Below, one piece after another: positions 1 to 10,344 of a stretch of DNA of 64,000 bases; position 1 is the first letter of the stretch, and every line of letters starts with the position of its first letter. Below the pieces are notes generated by a model that did no database searches, was not told the origin of the DNA, and was given only the letters and a program-made list of their open reading frames with translations. This stretch comes from Ephydatia muelleri (lineage: Eukaryota; Porifera; Demospongiae; Spongillida; Spongillidae), in NCBI GenBank assembly GCA_013339895.1, contig JABACO010000009.1:3221113-3285112 (forward strand), read 5' to 3'. The translations under genes and the position numbers were made by a program.

Positions 1-202
1 AAGGTTGCCCTGGTATGAGAGATTGCTCTGGAGACTTGGGTTCATGTAGGAGAAGGCGATCGTCTTCAGACCCACGTAGACGTAGTCTCCCGGATTCAAC
101 ACTCCGTCGCAAAACGTCCCTTTGTACGGGGTGCATGTTCCGATTGCACTAATTAAAGCGCCCGTGCAGACATGAGGATTTAACACAAATGAAGGATTGA
201 GT

Positions 203-241
<39 letters not shown>

Positions 242-476
242 CAGAGCTGCACGAGTTTCGCGCAAACTTACTGCTTATTCAGTAGCGTGTCGAAATCCTG
301 CAGCGTTATTGGCGGGACAGGAGCGGTCAGGTTGCACGGTTCTCCTTGAAACGATTGTGCTTGACGGCGTAAGAGCGCATTAGTAAACGACAGACCGTTT
401 CGGTGTAACTTTCCGTCCTACCTCTGTTAGGCGAGAGGCAGCAGAACAAGGCACCGAGTAATAGTTCGATTCGCAT
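1..476 (-). CDS. 5' part of a Frizzled-CRD receptor gene (partial)
   Basis: Three minus-strand exons can be joined: 476-422 (start codon and signal peptide beginning MRIELLLGALFCCLS), 344-272, and 148 to beyond the window edge. Donors (GTAGG, GTAAGT) and acceptors are canonical and the phases fit. The third exon encodes a segment with GTCTPYKGTFCDG and NPGDYVYVG, which aligns with [13 protein letters not shown] and [10 protein letters not shown] in the Frizzled-like CRD of the RTK at 27957-34199. The exon layout (signal peptide exon, short exon, CRD exon) is also the same. By homology this is a secreted or membrane receptor of the same family. Whether it carries a kinase cannot be seen because the gene runs off the window. 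The poly-C tract at 204-240 lies in its second intron. Confidence 0.75.
204..240. repeat. Poly-C tract (37 nt)
   Basis: An uninterrupted run of 37 cytosines lies inside an intron of the minus-strand receptor gene. It is one of six long poly-G/C runs in the window. Confidence 0.95.
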
Positions 477-995
477 GGCCTTCTTGAACAGTAACAAGTG
501 GGACTACACGACACTGGCGATTGTTATTTATTATTATCCCGCCTCCTTTGATTCCTCTGCTGAACATTTATAGCTCATTTTATTGTCCATTCATTATATA
601 CGTCGAAAATTAATTATTGACAAATAATAAGTTATTCGAACGGAGCTCCTGCCTCGACGGTAGTAGTTGGTTGTAGGGTTACCTGTGATCTTATATTTAT
701 TACAAATGGATCTTTGCTTTGTAAGGGGAGAGGGATGTACAAACCGTTTCAAAACAATCGCTTTTGTTTTGGGGAAGAAATCAAACGATACAATGTTTAT
801 TTTGGCGATGTAACGAACGACAGAGAATTACTTTTCAAGTGTGTCAGGTAACGTCATAGCGGCGGCCAATCCCTACGAAAAGAATGGCGTGTTACCCGAG
901 TATCCTGATTGAACCTACAGCTATGTATAGCAATCGTACGCAGCTACATGTACATTAGCGACTACATCACCGGTACCACTACGTGTAAGCATATG

Positions 996-1012
996 GTGAT
1001 GTAATCCATCCA
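996..1012 (+). repeat. MITE core GGTGATGTAATCCATCC
   Basis: This 17-bp core recurs exactly at 27848-27864. Related forms on the opposite strand are at 5569-5584, 35024-35040 and 61333-61347. Here it is followed by CTGGGTACGAGACTA, ending at about 1046, which resembles the right end of the 83-bp MITE at 61300-61382. It is therefore probably a remnant of that family. Confidence 0.65.
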
Positions 1013-1065
1013 CAGCTGCGTAGCGTTAGATCTGGGTACGAGACTACTATAGAAAGCGGTGACTG

Positions 1066-1112
1066 TAGTCTCGGCTCCAGACCCACACGTCTTGGGTCTG
1101 GGGCAGAGACTA
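1066..1112. mobile_element. Short hairpin MITE of the TAGTCT family
   Basis: The 47-bp segment starts TAGTCTCGGCTCCAGACCCA and ends in its imperfect inverse, TGGGTCTGGGGCAGAGACTA. The ends match the other TAGTCT elements at 37320, 57070 and 61300. No clear target duplication was found for this copy. Confidence 0.55.
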
Positions 1113-1416
1113 AGCTGTGGGTGCACGGCTGTTTCAAATGGGCATTAGGGGTCATAATTAGAACACCGGAAAATGATTTACGGTTCAACAACCGTTTTCT
1201 CTTTACAAGCTCATTAAAGTTTCAACATAACATATACGCAGCCAATCGATCTAATGCAAATAAGATGGCAACAGACATTTACTAGAACTAGTCCTCTTCT
1301 TAGATTTAGTCTCACGCATCCATTAGCCTCGAGTGGCGCATTGCGATTCGTTCCGCGCATAAAACAGTTTTTTTTTGGCGGGAAAAGTTGCGTACATTCA
1401 GGACTGCGTAGCTTTT

Positions 1417-1431
1417 TTTCCGCCCTTATAA
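1417..1431 (+). repeat. Left arm of 15-bp inverted repeat flanking the RAG1-like gene
   Basis: TTTCCGCCCTTATAA here is repeated exactly on the opposite strand at 5257-5271. The arms are 142 bp upstream of the start and 223 bp downstream of the stop of the RAG1-like CDS. They could be remnants of terminal inverted repeats or a shared regulatory sequence. No target duplication was recognised. Confidence 0.5.
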
Positions 1432-1558
1432 GTGCCGTCGATAAAAAAGCAGCAGATTGTGGTATCCTTGCCAGGTAAGAATATGTTTTCATTTGGCGGT
1501 GCCGCGTCTCCTATGGCCTGCTATAAATATTTTAACACACGTACCCAAATTATGAATA

Positions 1559-2854
1559 ATGCGCACCACAAGAATGGAAGTGCACCACAAGTGTCGGCTA
1601 GTTGATTTGTGCCGAGTGTGCGGGTGCAAATTGCATAGAGGGGTCAAAGCAAAGGGGAAAGCAGTAAAACCAGAGCCATCATACAGCTGTATCTCTTATG
1701 CTGACAAGCTTCTAGTGGCTTTTGACATCAACGTTGCTGTTGATGCAGCTGAGATCCACCCCCAAAAGTTTTGCACCTTGTGCTTTAAAGCTATGTCACG
1801 TGTTCTTGTGGCAAAGGAGCAGAAGAATCATGTCAAGTGCTATGTTCAGCTGTATAATTGGCACTTACATAGTGCTAGCACTTGTAAGGTATGCAAATGG
1901 TTTCTAGTACATGTACCCCCCACTCACTCTATGCAAATTCATAGGGGTGTAAGGCATTCTACAGCACCAGATGGCACAGCTCACCACAGACCATCATGAC
2001 TGAAATGATCACCCCACGAGCCATCATACAGGTCATAGAGAAACTTGCTCCACCTGCTGTGATTACAAGAGAGCCAAGGCCATTACTTGTTGCTTCAGAG
2101 GTGCTATCCATGGCAGATACACTATCCTGTCCAATTTGCTTGGAGATATTGAATCAGCCAATAGAATTACCATGCCGTGTGTATGTGTGCTGTACATGCC
2201 TTGTTCAGCATATAAAGACATCTTTGTGCCTAAAGTGCCCTTGCTGCTACACAACATCAGACCTTCAACCTGAAGATCTCAAATCAGCCCCTGACCTTGT
2301 GGTAAAGCTGCTGAGTGACATCGCTGTGCAGTGCCCTTCATGCAAAAAAGATGTAATAGCAAGAAATTACAACACCCACAAATGCAGTCCACAGATCAAC
2401 ACGCAGTCTATGATAGCAGCTGAAGTAATTACCCAACTGTTCGAAAGTACATCAAGTAACACAATACAGTTACAAACTGGAGGAACAGTATGCTCAATGC
2501 CAAAATTTCTTTACCACAAGCATAATTTATTTATTTATTTTTGCTTTGCAGCCTTTCACTGTTATGAAGATCACCCAGCCACGAGCTCCAATGAACCTCA
2601 TCAGCAGAAGAACCAAGAAGCGTCGCATAGAAGAAATAACAAAGGCCAGAGCCATTCTTAGTGCTGGAAGTCCCAGTATTGTGTTACTTGAAACTGAAGT
2701 GAGGTCCTTGCCACAGGAAGAACGAGATGGGATACTTAAAACTGCAGGGATCACAGCAGGAATGACGCCTGAGCAGGGTCTTGCTCTAAAGGCAGGATTG
2801 GGGCTCCCATGGAATAAGTTGAGATTACTAAGGCAGTATGTTATTGCACTGTAT

Positions 2855-2889
<35 letters not shown>

Positions 2890-5033
2890 TGTATATATGA
2901 TGAACTGCTGGTGACTTTATCTAAATCTAACAGATGGCTCAGCAATGCAGGAATGTATATTGGAAGTGAAAGAAAGCAACGTGCTGTGTCAAAAACCATC
3001 ATTGACGGCAACTTATTAGTTGAGCTCACTCCATTTTCATTTGCTCTTAGTGGCGGAGGTGATGAACTCAGAGGAGCACCTCATGCATTTACACTGAGCC
3101 TAAAGCAAAAGGTGGTACAACTTCTGGAAGAAAATGAAACGTAAGGTTGTAGAATCTGCTTGATAAATGCTTAACCAAGCATGCATAACAGAGTTGGGAA
3201 CTTATTTTGGTACAATGGGTTGATTCCTTCTGACGAAATCTGGATAAAACTTGGAGGTGACAGAGGAGGTGGCTCATTCAAAATGAGCTTCCAAATAGTG
3301 AACACAGAAGCTCCTAACTCTGTCCATGCCACATGTGTCTTCTCATGTTTTGAGGCCACTGATGCCCTCTCAAACCTTCATGTAGCTTTGGACAGGTTCA
3401 GGGAAGAAATTGCTGACCTGAATGGAATGAGATGGAAGTAAGTGACTTTATCCAAAACTCATAGGATATTAGTTTCCTTCTATCATAAGGAATTACACCC
3501 TTCGCACATTTATGAGTGGGGACTATGAGTTCCTGTCCAGCATATATGGTCTTTCTGGAGCATCTGGTATGCATGCGATCCAATGAGAACATGTCTAACT
3601 TAATGTCTTATAAAATAGGAAAATACCCTTGCTTGTGGTGTCTGGTCACACTTGATGACCTTATTTCGCCAACAAGTGGTAGAATATTCACAAAACGATC
3701 ACTGCAGTCCATCACCAGAGATCATCAGAGATTTGTGGAGTCTGGTGGAAACCTGAAGAAAGCGAAGCAATACCATAACTGCATTCAAGAACCTTTCTTT
3801 AACATTGAACTCACAGAGGTAAAATATAATTGTAGCTCCGTCATCACTGCAGGCTTTCTTTTACATGTACATTGTAGGTTTGCATTCCAGGACTGCATGT
3901 GACACAGGGAATTTTCCAGAAGTTGCTGCTATTGTTCCAAAATGCATGCCATGAACTGGATTTACAATATGCTCACCTACAACAAGGCAGCTTGAATGGC
4001 GGACCAATGTTTGCTATGTATTGCAACACATTTGCTGATGTTGCTAAAACTAGAGAAGAGCTGCAGTCTGCAGAAGAAGAAAAAGACACACTACAACAGG
4101 TGCTCACATACTGCTCCATGGTGCATGCCAATTGTGACCAGGAACTTAGAGGGATTGTGGAGCTTTTTGAAGCAACCAGTGAAAAAGTCCAAATGCTGGT
4201 ATGGCATATATACTAATTTTCAACTTTGCATCCACTCTGGTTTGCATGCTACTAAATCAGGTCCAAAGGCTGAATATGCTGATGGAGATTTTGAAGAAGG
4301 AATTTGATCTAAATGATGGTCCTTTTGTCAAGGGAATAGAAGAAAGCTTAGATGCTATTGGTGTCCACCGGCAGAAATACTTTGGGGGCATTTTTGTTGG
4401 CAATCATGTACATATAATTCTGCAGGTAAGACACATTACAATAATGCTACATGGATGGTCAAATTTATTGTATACATAGCCATCTAATGTGGAGATGCTG
4501 TGCTCTTCAGTACTCAAGACAGCACATACCTTAGGGGTATTTATTCCTGAAGTACATGAGGTGTACACCAAATTCCATTCCATATTATCCAAGTTTGGTC
4601 GGTGCCATTCACTGTATGACAGCACAGTTGTAACACAATGGAATGTTGAGCAATTGGGTAATTCATTATTTCCTAAGATATATAAATAAATGTGCACTTA
4701 TTGGTGTGTTTTTGTTACATAGGTGAAGCTATCAGGGACTTCTTCACCACTCTTGATAACAACTTTAAGGGAGTTCGCAGGAGTGTGAAAATGCATTTGC
4801 TTGAATGCCATATGCAGGAGTGGATTGGCCACCATCATGCAGGATGTGGTCTCATGGGAGAACAAGGGGCCGAGTCTATTCACTCCCAATTTAACAGCCT
4901 TGGGTCCATTTATAAAAATATTCCTGACTCCCTTGAGAGACTCAGGTGCATCATGCAGGACCACTACCTGAAGGTTTCCCCTCGCATCAAGAGTGCAAGC
5001 CCTCCAAAGCCAACAAGGCAAAAGTCTGTGTGA
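1559..5033 (+). CDS. RAG1-like protein, 11 exons, apparently intact (about 953 aa)
   Basis: Exons: 1559-1888, 1945-2487, 2552-2835, 2934-3140, 3192-3437, 3490-3566, 3619-3818, 3878-4198, 4261-4425, 4480-4657, 4723-5033. All ten introns (51-98 bp) are GT-AG and every phase fits, giving 2,862 nt with no internal stop. The N-terminus has CRVCG and FCTLC zinc ligands, then STCK|GC; next come a RING-like CPIC motif (residue ~172) and a C2HC finger. The core shows D478 (GGDRGGGSF), D548 (GDYEFL), C567-x2-C570, PGLHVTQG, H875-x4-H880 and E901 (GEQGAES). The D548-to-C567 distance is 19 and H875-to-H880 is 5, exactly as for D708/C727 and H937/H942 in vertebrate RAG1. In that family these residues form the DDE site and core zinc site of a recombinase/transposase. 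A domesticated gene or a transposon ORF are both possible. The start at 1559 is the first ATG in frame; an upstream exon cannot be excluded. Confidence 0.87.
2853..2889 (+). repeat. GT microsatellite in intron 3 of the RAG1-like gene
   Basis: A (TG)n run fills part of the 98-bp third intron, which is why this is the longest intron of the gene. Confidence 0.9.
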
Positions 5034-5256
5034 CTATGGCTAAGATCTATTTTTAATCCTCTGTATAGATATAGGCTGCTCTCGAACATTTGTGTAAACA
5101 CACTATCTGAATATGTCGTCGTACGCGGGTGATCGCGCTAAACACACAATATTCTGAAGGCTAACAACTTCTTGTAGAATACGCGGCACCACCAGTTGAC
5201 ATCAAAATATGAACGAACAACGTACCGTCTTTACGCTGTTAAAGTTTCAAGGTACT

Positions 5257-5271
5257 TTATAAGGGCGGAAA
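5257..5271 (-). repeat. Right arm of 15-bp inverted repeat flanking the RAG1-like gene
   Basis: TTATAAGGGCGGAAA, the exact reverse complement of 1417-1431. Flanking bases also partly match: AGTGCC on the left and AAGTACC on the right. Confidence 0.5.
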
Positions 5272-5568
5272 CTTTGGCAGGGCCACCTTTATCCTCTTGG
5301 GTCGAAAATCGCACTCTGGCTTTGCAGGCTTATGCAGCTCTCAGGATTGAAAGATAGCGCCAGAGATTCACATTATTAATACCAGTAGACATCGTAGAAA
5401 CCGACTACAGACAACGTTGGCACTGTAACAAAACGCGCTCTATAAAAAGGTCCATTCACAAGAACGGATGTGTTGCTAGGGTTGTAATGAAGTCCGTTGC
5501 TATGAAAAAATTTCGTATCAAGGGGCGTAGCCTTTTTGCCCACTTTTCAATGAAATGAAACAGCCGTG

Positions 5569-5584
5569 GGTGGATTACATCACC
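5569..5584 (-). repeat. MITE core, inverse orientation
   Basis: GGTGGATTACATCACC is the reverse complement of the core at 996-1012 with one difference. Next to it, CACGGCTGTTTCA (on the minus strand) also occurs on the plus strand near 1122-1134, so the similarity between the two flanks of the RAG1-like gene extends beyond the core. Confidence 0.55.
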
Positions 5585-6753
5585 GCTTAATGTAACCCGT
5601 GATTTACAGTACTCGTCGCGTTGGGTCTGAGATTCAGTGGACTGTGGTCTGAGAACTGAAGAAGTAACAGACACCAGGATGGGAGTGCAGACAACCTTTT
5701 CCCCCTCCCAGCTGCTCCACCTTCACATCTTTTATACTCTCTAAGCAAACGGTCAAGAGCAATGACAATGCATTCTCACATGCTATATCATACAGTCACC
5801 TTGGCTTCATGCAAACAAGTTGCCGCACACTTACACCAACTCTTCCCCTATTGCCGCACACTTACTCCAACCATATAGCCGCATATGCTTCTGATCTTTT
5901 GAAGCGCATTGAATTGCACGCACGCATGCAGACCGCTGCAGTAGTGAGCACCTAGTTTGCGTCTCATCCAGAAGAATGTGGAGCTGTATGGGCTACCACG
6001 TGTCTCCTTTGCTCTGCGCTACAAGAGTAACTTAGTCTAGTCTCTTATAGATAGCGCATAGTGGAAATTGCCAAACGACCTACAGTAAACTATAAGGCCT
6101 GTAGCACGATTCTGCACGAACGATTACAAAGCCGAGCAACTGATTTGAAGCACGCCACAGCCTAACATTTCAAAGCAGAAACAGTTGACGTCATTAACAG
6201 TGGCGCGGTGCATTCATTGAATTTTGCGTCACGCGCAAAGCGGTTATAAACTGACGCCATCATGACAGAGGTATGCAGTGACATCACTCTATACAATAGC
6301 CGAAGTTTGACTATGCAGAGAACCTCTGGTAATGCTGTGGGTGACTTACCTGAATACTTCAGTACTACCAGTCCATCCTCCATATGTCAGCCCATGGTGC
6401 TTGTGTGAACATACATACCATGGCTTTGACAAACTTCGGTCATCAGAACCAGAGGGCCTGGAACTCCCACAAGTGAACTAAGAGGACTTAACCCCCTCAT
6501 CATCACTGGCCCCTCCCCCTCAGGTAACACTGAGTGCAGTGACATCAAGTGATCTCATCAGCATTCTATATATATGCACATACACACTTTGGCTTTGCCA
6601 ACTTTGGTGGTCAGAACTAGTAATGCTGTAGTGACATCGAGTGACCTCATCTAAATGTATAGGCCATCCCTCCCTATGCCAGTCACACACATACACACAC
6701 AGACACACACACAGGACGTGATATGAGACCGAGATCCATGGCTTCCTCCCCTT

Positions 6754-6779
6754 CCCCCCCCCCCCCCCCCCCCCCCCCC
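6754..6779. repeat. Poly-C tract (26 nt)
   Basis: Uninterrupted run of 26 cytosines in intergenic sequence. Confidence 0.95.
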
Positions 6780-7630
6780 ACCCAGGCCAGGCAGGGCTCT
6801 TGGATCATAGATCATTGGTCTGGTTTCCTCTGCTGGCTGTTGCACCTGCTTACAATCCACTTCAAAAAAAAAACATGTGAATTTAGAGGTGAAGTGACAG
6901 ACAGGTCAATGGCTGCTGGCTTAATCAGGATGTTGACTGAGTGGGATTGGCTGTGGTCAGTGAGGTTTTTGCTTACACTCCGTAGGGCCCTGTGACAGAC
7001 CTCAGTTAGGGTATCCCATAGCTTATTGTGGCAAGAGAGGTGTATGCATCATGGCTGGCCAGGGTGGGCACAGAGAACAGGTCAACCCACCAGACTTGAT
7101 GGCTCGGAAGGTTGGAGGAGGTGGAGTTGTCTGACACAATGGAGGAGCATGTGGGGAGGAGACAGAGAGCAGGTGAGCCATGTCAGCATGTCCAGAAGAA
7201 GGTTGAAGAGAAGAGTTGGTCCAACTCAGATAGTGGGATCAAGGACACACCTACTGTCTGTGCCTGGTGGTGTTGGGAGGATGCACTGAAGCCAGAGGAG
7301 TGTAGAAGTGGTGAGCAAGGACCCAACCCAGACCCAGCCCTGCCTGCGGCCAGACCTGATCAGAGGTGTCACAGCCGTGCTTTGTGAGAAGCAACTGTGG
7401 AAGTCATTATCTATTTATCCAATCTCACCTTTCTTTTGTTATGGATTAGTACATTGTACCAATCTAATAACCTTCATAACAAAAGTAGCATGTTCATATG
7501 GGATCCTTCAGTTAAATTATTTGGATTTTATTAATGTTTAGTTTTGTATGTATTAATACTTGTATTATTAATGCAATAACAAAAACAACACTATATTAAG
7601 AGTACAACCTATTATGCACTAAGGCACAAC

Positions 7631-7864
7631 CTAATAGCAGTTAGGAGGGCGGGAGCTCCCTGGCTCTGGCAATGGAACAAACCAGGGCATATTCAACCGG
7701 CCATAAATTTCTGTCACAACTGCTGATTTAGGGGAGGACTGGTGAATGGCCAGGTAGGATGCCAGCCTGGAGAAGGTATCGTGAGCCTCATTGCCCCAAT
7801 TGCCATATGTCTCCACAGCTAATGGAATGCAGGACCAGCCCAACTCCTGGCATTTGGGACCCAT
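7631..7864 (-). pseudogene. LINE ORF 3'-end fragment
   Basis: The minus-strand frame encodes CQELGWSCIPLAVETYG and IYGRLNM, matching the last part of the LINE ORF at 53583-55370 (CSELGWKCVPLVVETFG, IYGRLSL). Only the C-terminal end is present and the frame then diverges, so this is a dead, 5'-truncated copy. An AT-rich, ATT-containing stretch follows on the 3' side (7550-7590), as expected of a LINE tail. Confidence 0.8.
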
Positions 7865-8002
7865 TGAAGTGGAGTTTTACAGGCTTCTGCTGCAAGTTTT
7901 GTAAAGACAATTATGTTGTGTCTATTTAATAAGATCACTCTGAGTATAACTAAGTATTGCTACAGCAATTATAATAAGATAAATGAATGCACCCTACTAT
8001 TG

Positions 8003-8275
8003 CTAATAGTCAGGGACAAAACATATGGAGAGGATGGCTGTGGCGTTGGCTCTAACTAAATTGAGGTTCAGCCTGCCATATAAGGCAGCTAGGATCTCAG
8101 CCTTAGCCCTGTTGGAGCTAGTTGCAAGGCGAGACGCCAGAAGTGAAAATGACTCCATTGCTTCTGTCCCCCAAGCACCATATGCCTCAACCACCATGGG
8201 GACGCAAATCCACCCTAGCTCCTTGCATTTGGCATCATTTTCATCATGTTTTCTCTGCTCGGTAGCTCTGGTCAC
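8003..8275 (-). pseudogene. LINE ORF 3'-end fragment (second copy)
   Basis: It encodes CKELGWICVPMVVEAYG and ALYGRLNLNLVRANATAIL on the minus strand. This is homologous to the C-terminus of the 53583-55370 LINE and to the neighbouring fragments at 7631-7864 and 8545-8700, all in the same orientation. It is 5'-truncated. Confidence 0.8.
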
Positions 8276-8544
8276 ACATAAAACCTGCTACAATTGTTAA
8301 CTACTTCAAACCGCTTCCAGTAGTAATAATGATGGAGCTTCACAAGACAAATCTTTTGGTGCCAAGAACGTTCACATCAGTATTCCAGAGAATAAGAAAT
8401 AGCTTAGCAAAATTTGAAGTTTTTGCATATTCATAGCATTTATGTCTTGTGTACTACATGAGCAAAATAATAATAATAACCCCCTCGTATTTTTATTTAT
8501 GAAGTTGGCATAACAATAACATCTACACACAGACATACAACAAA

Positions 8545-8700
8545 TCAGTAAGATGGTGGCATTAACCTGGCTAGGATTGATGTAGCATTTGCCCTAATCA
8601 GTTGTAAGTTAAGGCGGCCATAAATGTCACTGAGGGTTACAGATTGAGGTTTGTTACTCAGGGTGGCAATTCTCAAGGCAATTGAACAAATACGGAAAGT
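8545..8700 (-). pseudogene. LINE ORF 3'-end fragment (third copy)
   Basis: The reverse complement carries a degraded YGRLNLQLIRANAT-like end of the same LINE ORF, followed on its 3' side by an AATAATAATAATAA run (8467-8480). It is the shortest of three consecutive fragments. Confidence 0.6.
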
Positions 8701-9083
8701 TGGAACTAATTCTGAAAGTGTCGAGTGACCTTATGTCAAATGTCCCCTTTTCCATTGCTAGAAAATTAAACACTTCCTTTTTAGTGTAGTTAAAAACATA
8801 TCAAATATAGCTTCTCTTGTTGTCCTTCTAGTCGGCAGATGTTGATGTCTGGCAACCAATCACAATTACATCTTGCCATGCACACAGATAAATGTACTGT
8901 GTGCATTTCTATTGGCACCTAACTTCTGTGAGGATCAGATTCTTATCAGCTCTTGCCCATCTATCTCTGCAAACATCTAAACTACCCATATGAATCGTAT
9001 AATATTCATACAGTTAAATAAAATGCCATATACTTAGCAGAGTTGTTTCTAATGCACATTAAAAAAAGTTAAAATCAAGTGTT

Positions 9084-10344
9084 CTATTTTCTTGATTTTT
9101 CTTTAGACAAGATCTCTTCTCCGAGGCGCCACTCATCTATCATGGCCTGAAGAATCGGTCCAAACGAGTAGAACCTTGACTGGTTAGTATCGGCAGTTTG
9201 CTCAGATCGGTTGCCATGTTCAGATGAAATGGCCGAAATATCAGTGGATGGAGAATAAATGTCTTCACCTCCAAACGGCTCCAGCTAAGAAAAAAATTCG
9301 TTTCATTCAAAAGACAATCAGTATGTCTAAAAGTTGTATGTGTTCTTATGCATGCAAGTACATTAAAGTTCAATTTGCTCCCCCCCTCTTGTGCCACCAA
9401 GTAGACAACAGATAATTGTAAGTTGCACACTTTACAAATGTTAACTGAAGTTGTCAAGTTTTCTGACAGTAATTCTTTATAATTGATCATTGACATTCCT
9501 ACCAATATTTTCATAAGGATTATCAATTTATATATACCTTTCCCTTCTATTTAAGACATGTTTAAGCAACATCAAACATATAGCTTTACATTTGATTATA
9601 CACTTCAGTGGCTTTCACTTACAGGATCCATTCCAAATGCTGTACTGCCTTCAAAACCACCTTCATTTTCAAAACCACCTTGTTCTCCATTGTAGCCATC
9701 ATGATCATAGCCATATGGATAGGGATACTTCATATCTGATTAAATGTAAGTTTGTTTTATTAAGTTAGGATTTAGCTCATACTGTGAGCACTAATATACA
9801 AACCTTGTTCATACTGTATTGGCGGCATTTCAAGTTCATCATATTCATCATATCTGAACAGCTTTTTCTCATCAGCCTCTGGTCTGAGACGCTGCCCAAC
9901 ATGGGTGAGACGATTTCTATAATACAGGGAGAAATGATTCTATTGAACTAGTAAGGAATTGCAATGAAATTTAGCGAACTCAAGCCAATGCTATTGTATG
10001 TGCTGCAATGAATATGATGTGTTTCCATGGCAATTATACAATGCTGAGGCTATGAAAAATATGTTAACAACATCCATTCCCAAAACAAAACAAAAAAACC
10101 ATCAAAATGTCGCTACAATCTCACCTGCTTTTCAGAGCATTGTTGTTTCGATTATGCCTCATTATGCAGTAGCAGATGGAACTGATGACACAAAAGAACA
10201 AAGCAAGAAACAAAACACTGGCCATCACCACGATAGTAATTATCACCGCTAGTGGGAGGCCCTGGGATGTAGGCTGAGTGCCAGTGGTCACGATGATCAC
10301 CAGACGTCTAGTGATGCTAAAGTACTTATTGCTGAGCGTAAGGT
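9084..10344 (-). CDS. Single-pass membrane protein, C-terminal exons (partial)
   Basis: Minus-strand exons 10344(gap)-10125, 9916-9804, 9735-9623 and 9284-9084 join in phase with GT-AG boundaries and end at a TAG. The first exon has a hydrophobic segment starting LAVIITIVVMASVLFLALFF, then CYCIMRHNRNN. The tail includes the acidic, tyrosine-rich RYDEYDELEMPPIQYEQD, then a Tyr/Gly-rich stretch (YPYPYGYDHDGYNG) and a serine-rich end. I see no kinase. The extracellular part is lost in the assembly gap. It stands head-to-head with the RTK-like gene at 12013-19050 and may be a kinase-less relative of the local receptor cluster; that is inference from position only. The tyrosines are potential phosphorylation sites. 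Confidence 0.75.

Larger units (their letters stand above)
477..1558. other. Intergenic region with MITE pieces upstream of the RAG1-like gene
   Basis: No supported gene. It lies between two divergently transcribed genes (receptor on minus, RAG1-like on plus). It holds a MITE core (996-1012) and a small hairpin element (1066-1112). At 1417-1431 is a 15-bp sequence that recurs inverted at 5257-5271. A TATA-like TATAAATA near 1523 lies about 35 bp before the RAG1-like ATG and may belong to its promoter. An open frame at 1254-1478 ends next to a donor-like CAG/GTAAGA, but no matching acceptor was found. Confidence 0.5.
5034..7630. other. Intergenic region without a supported gene
   Basis: Contains the right arm of the 15-bp inverted repeat (5257-5271), a MITE core (5569-5584), diverged repeats with GTGACATC near 6270, 6540 and 6625, a CA-rich run near 6690-6715 and a 26-nt poly-C run (6754-6779). 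Open frames here are short and show no protein motif I recognise. Confidence 0.5.

Noticed and set aside
1254-1478. Possible upstream exon of the RAG1-like gene ending in CAG/GTAAGA
   Set aside because: No acceptor in phase was found before 1559 and the frame shows no RAG1-like sequence.
3878-3910. IPGLHVTQG read as the second catalytic aspartate site with Asp lost, implying a dead RAG1-like enzyme
   Set aside because: The RAG1 LH motif lies downstream of the CxxC. The true D708 equivalent is GDYEFL at 3521, exactly 19 residues before CLWC, and it is intact.
1559-5033. RAG2-like partner or recombination-signal heptamer/nonamer pairs near the RAG1-like gene
   Set aside because: No kelch-repeat frame was seen anywhere in the window, and isolated CACA(G/T)TG-like words are too common to count as signals.
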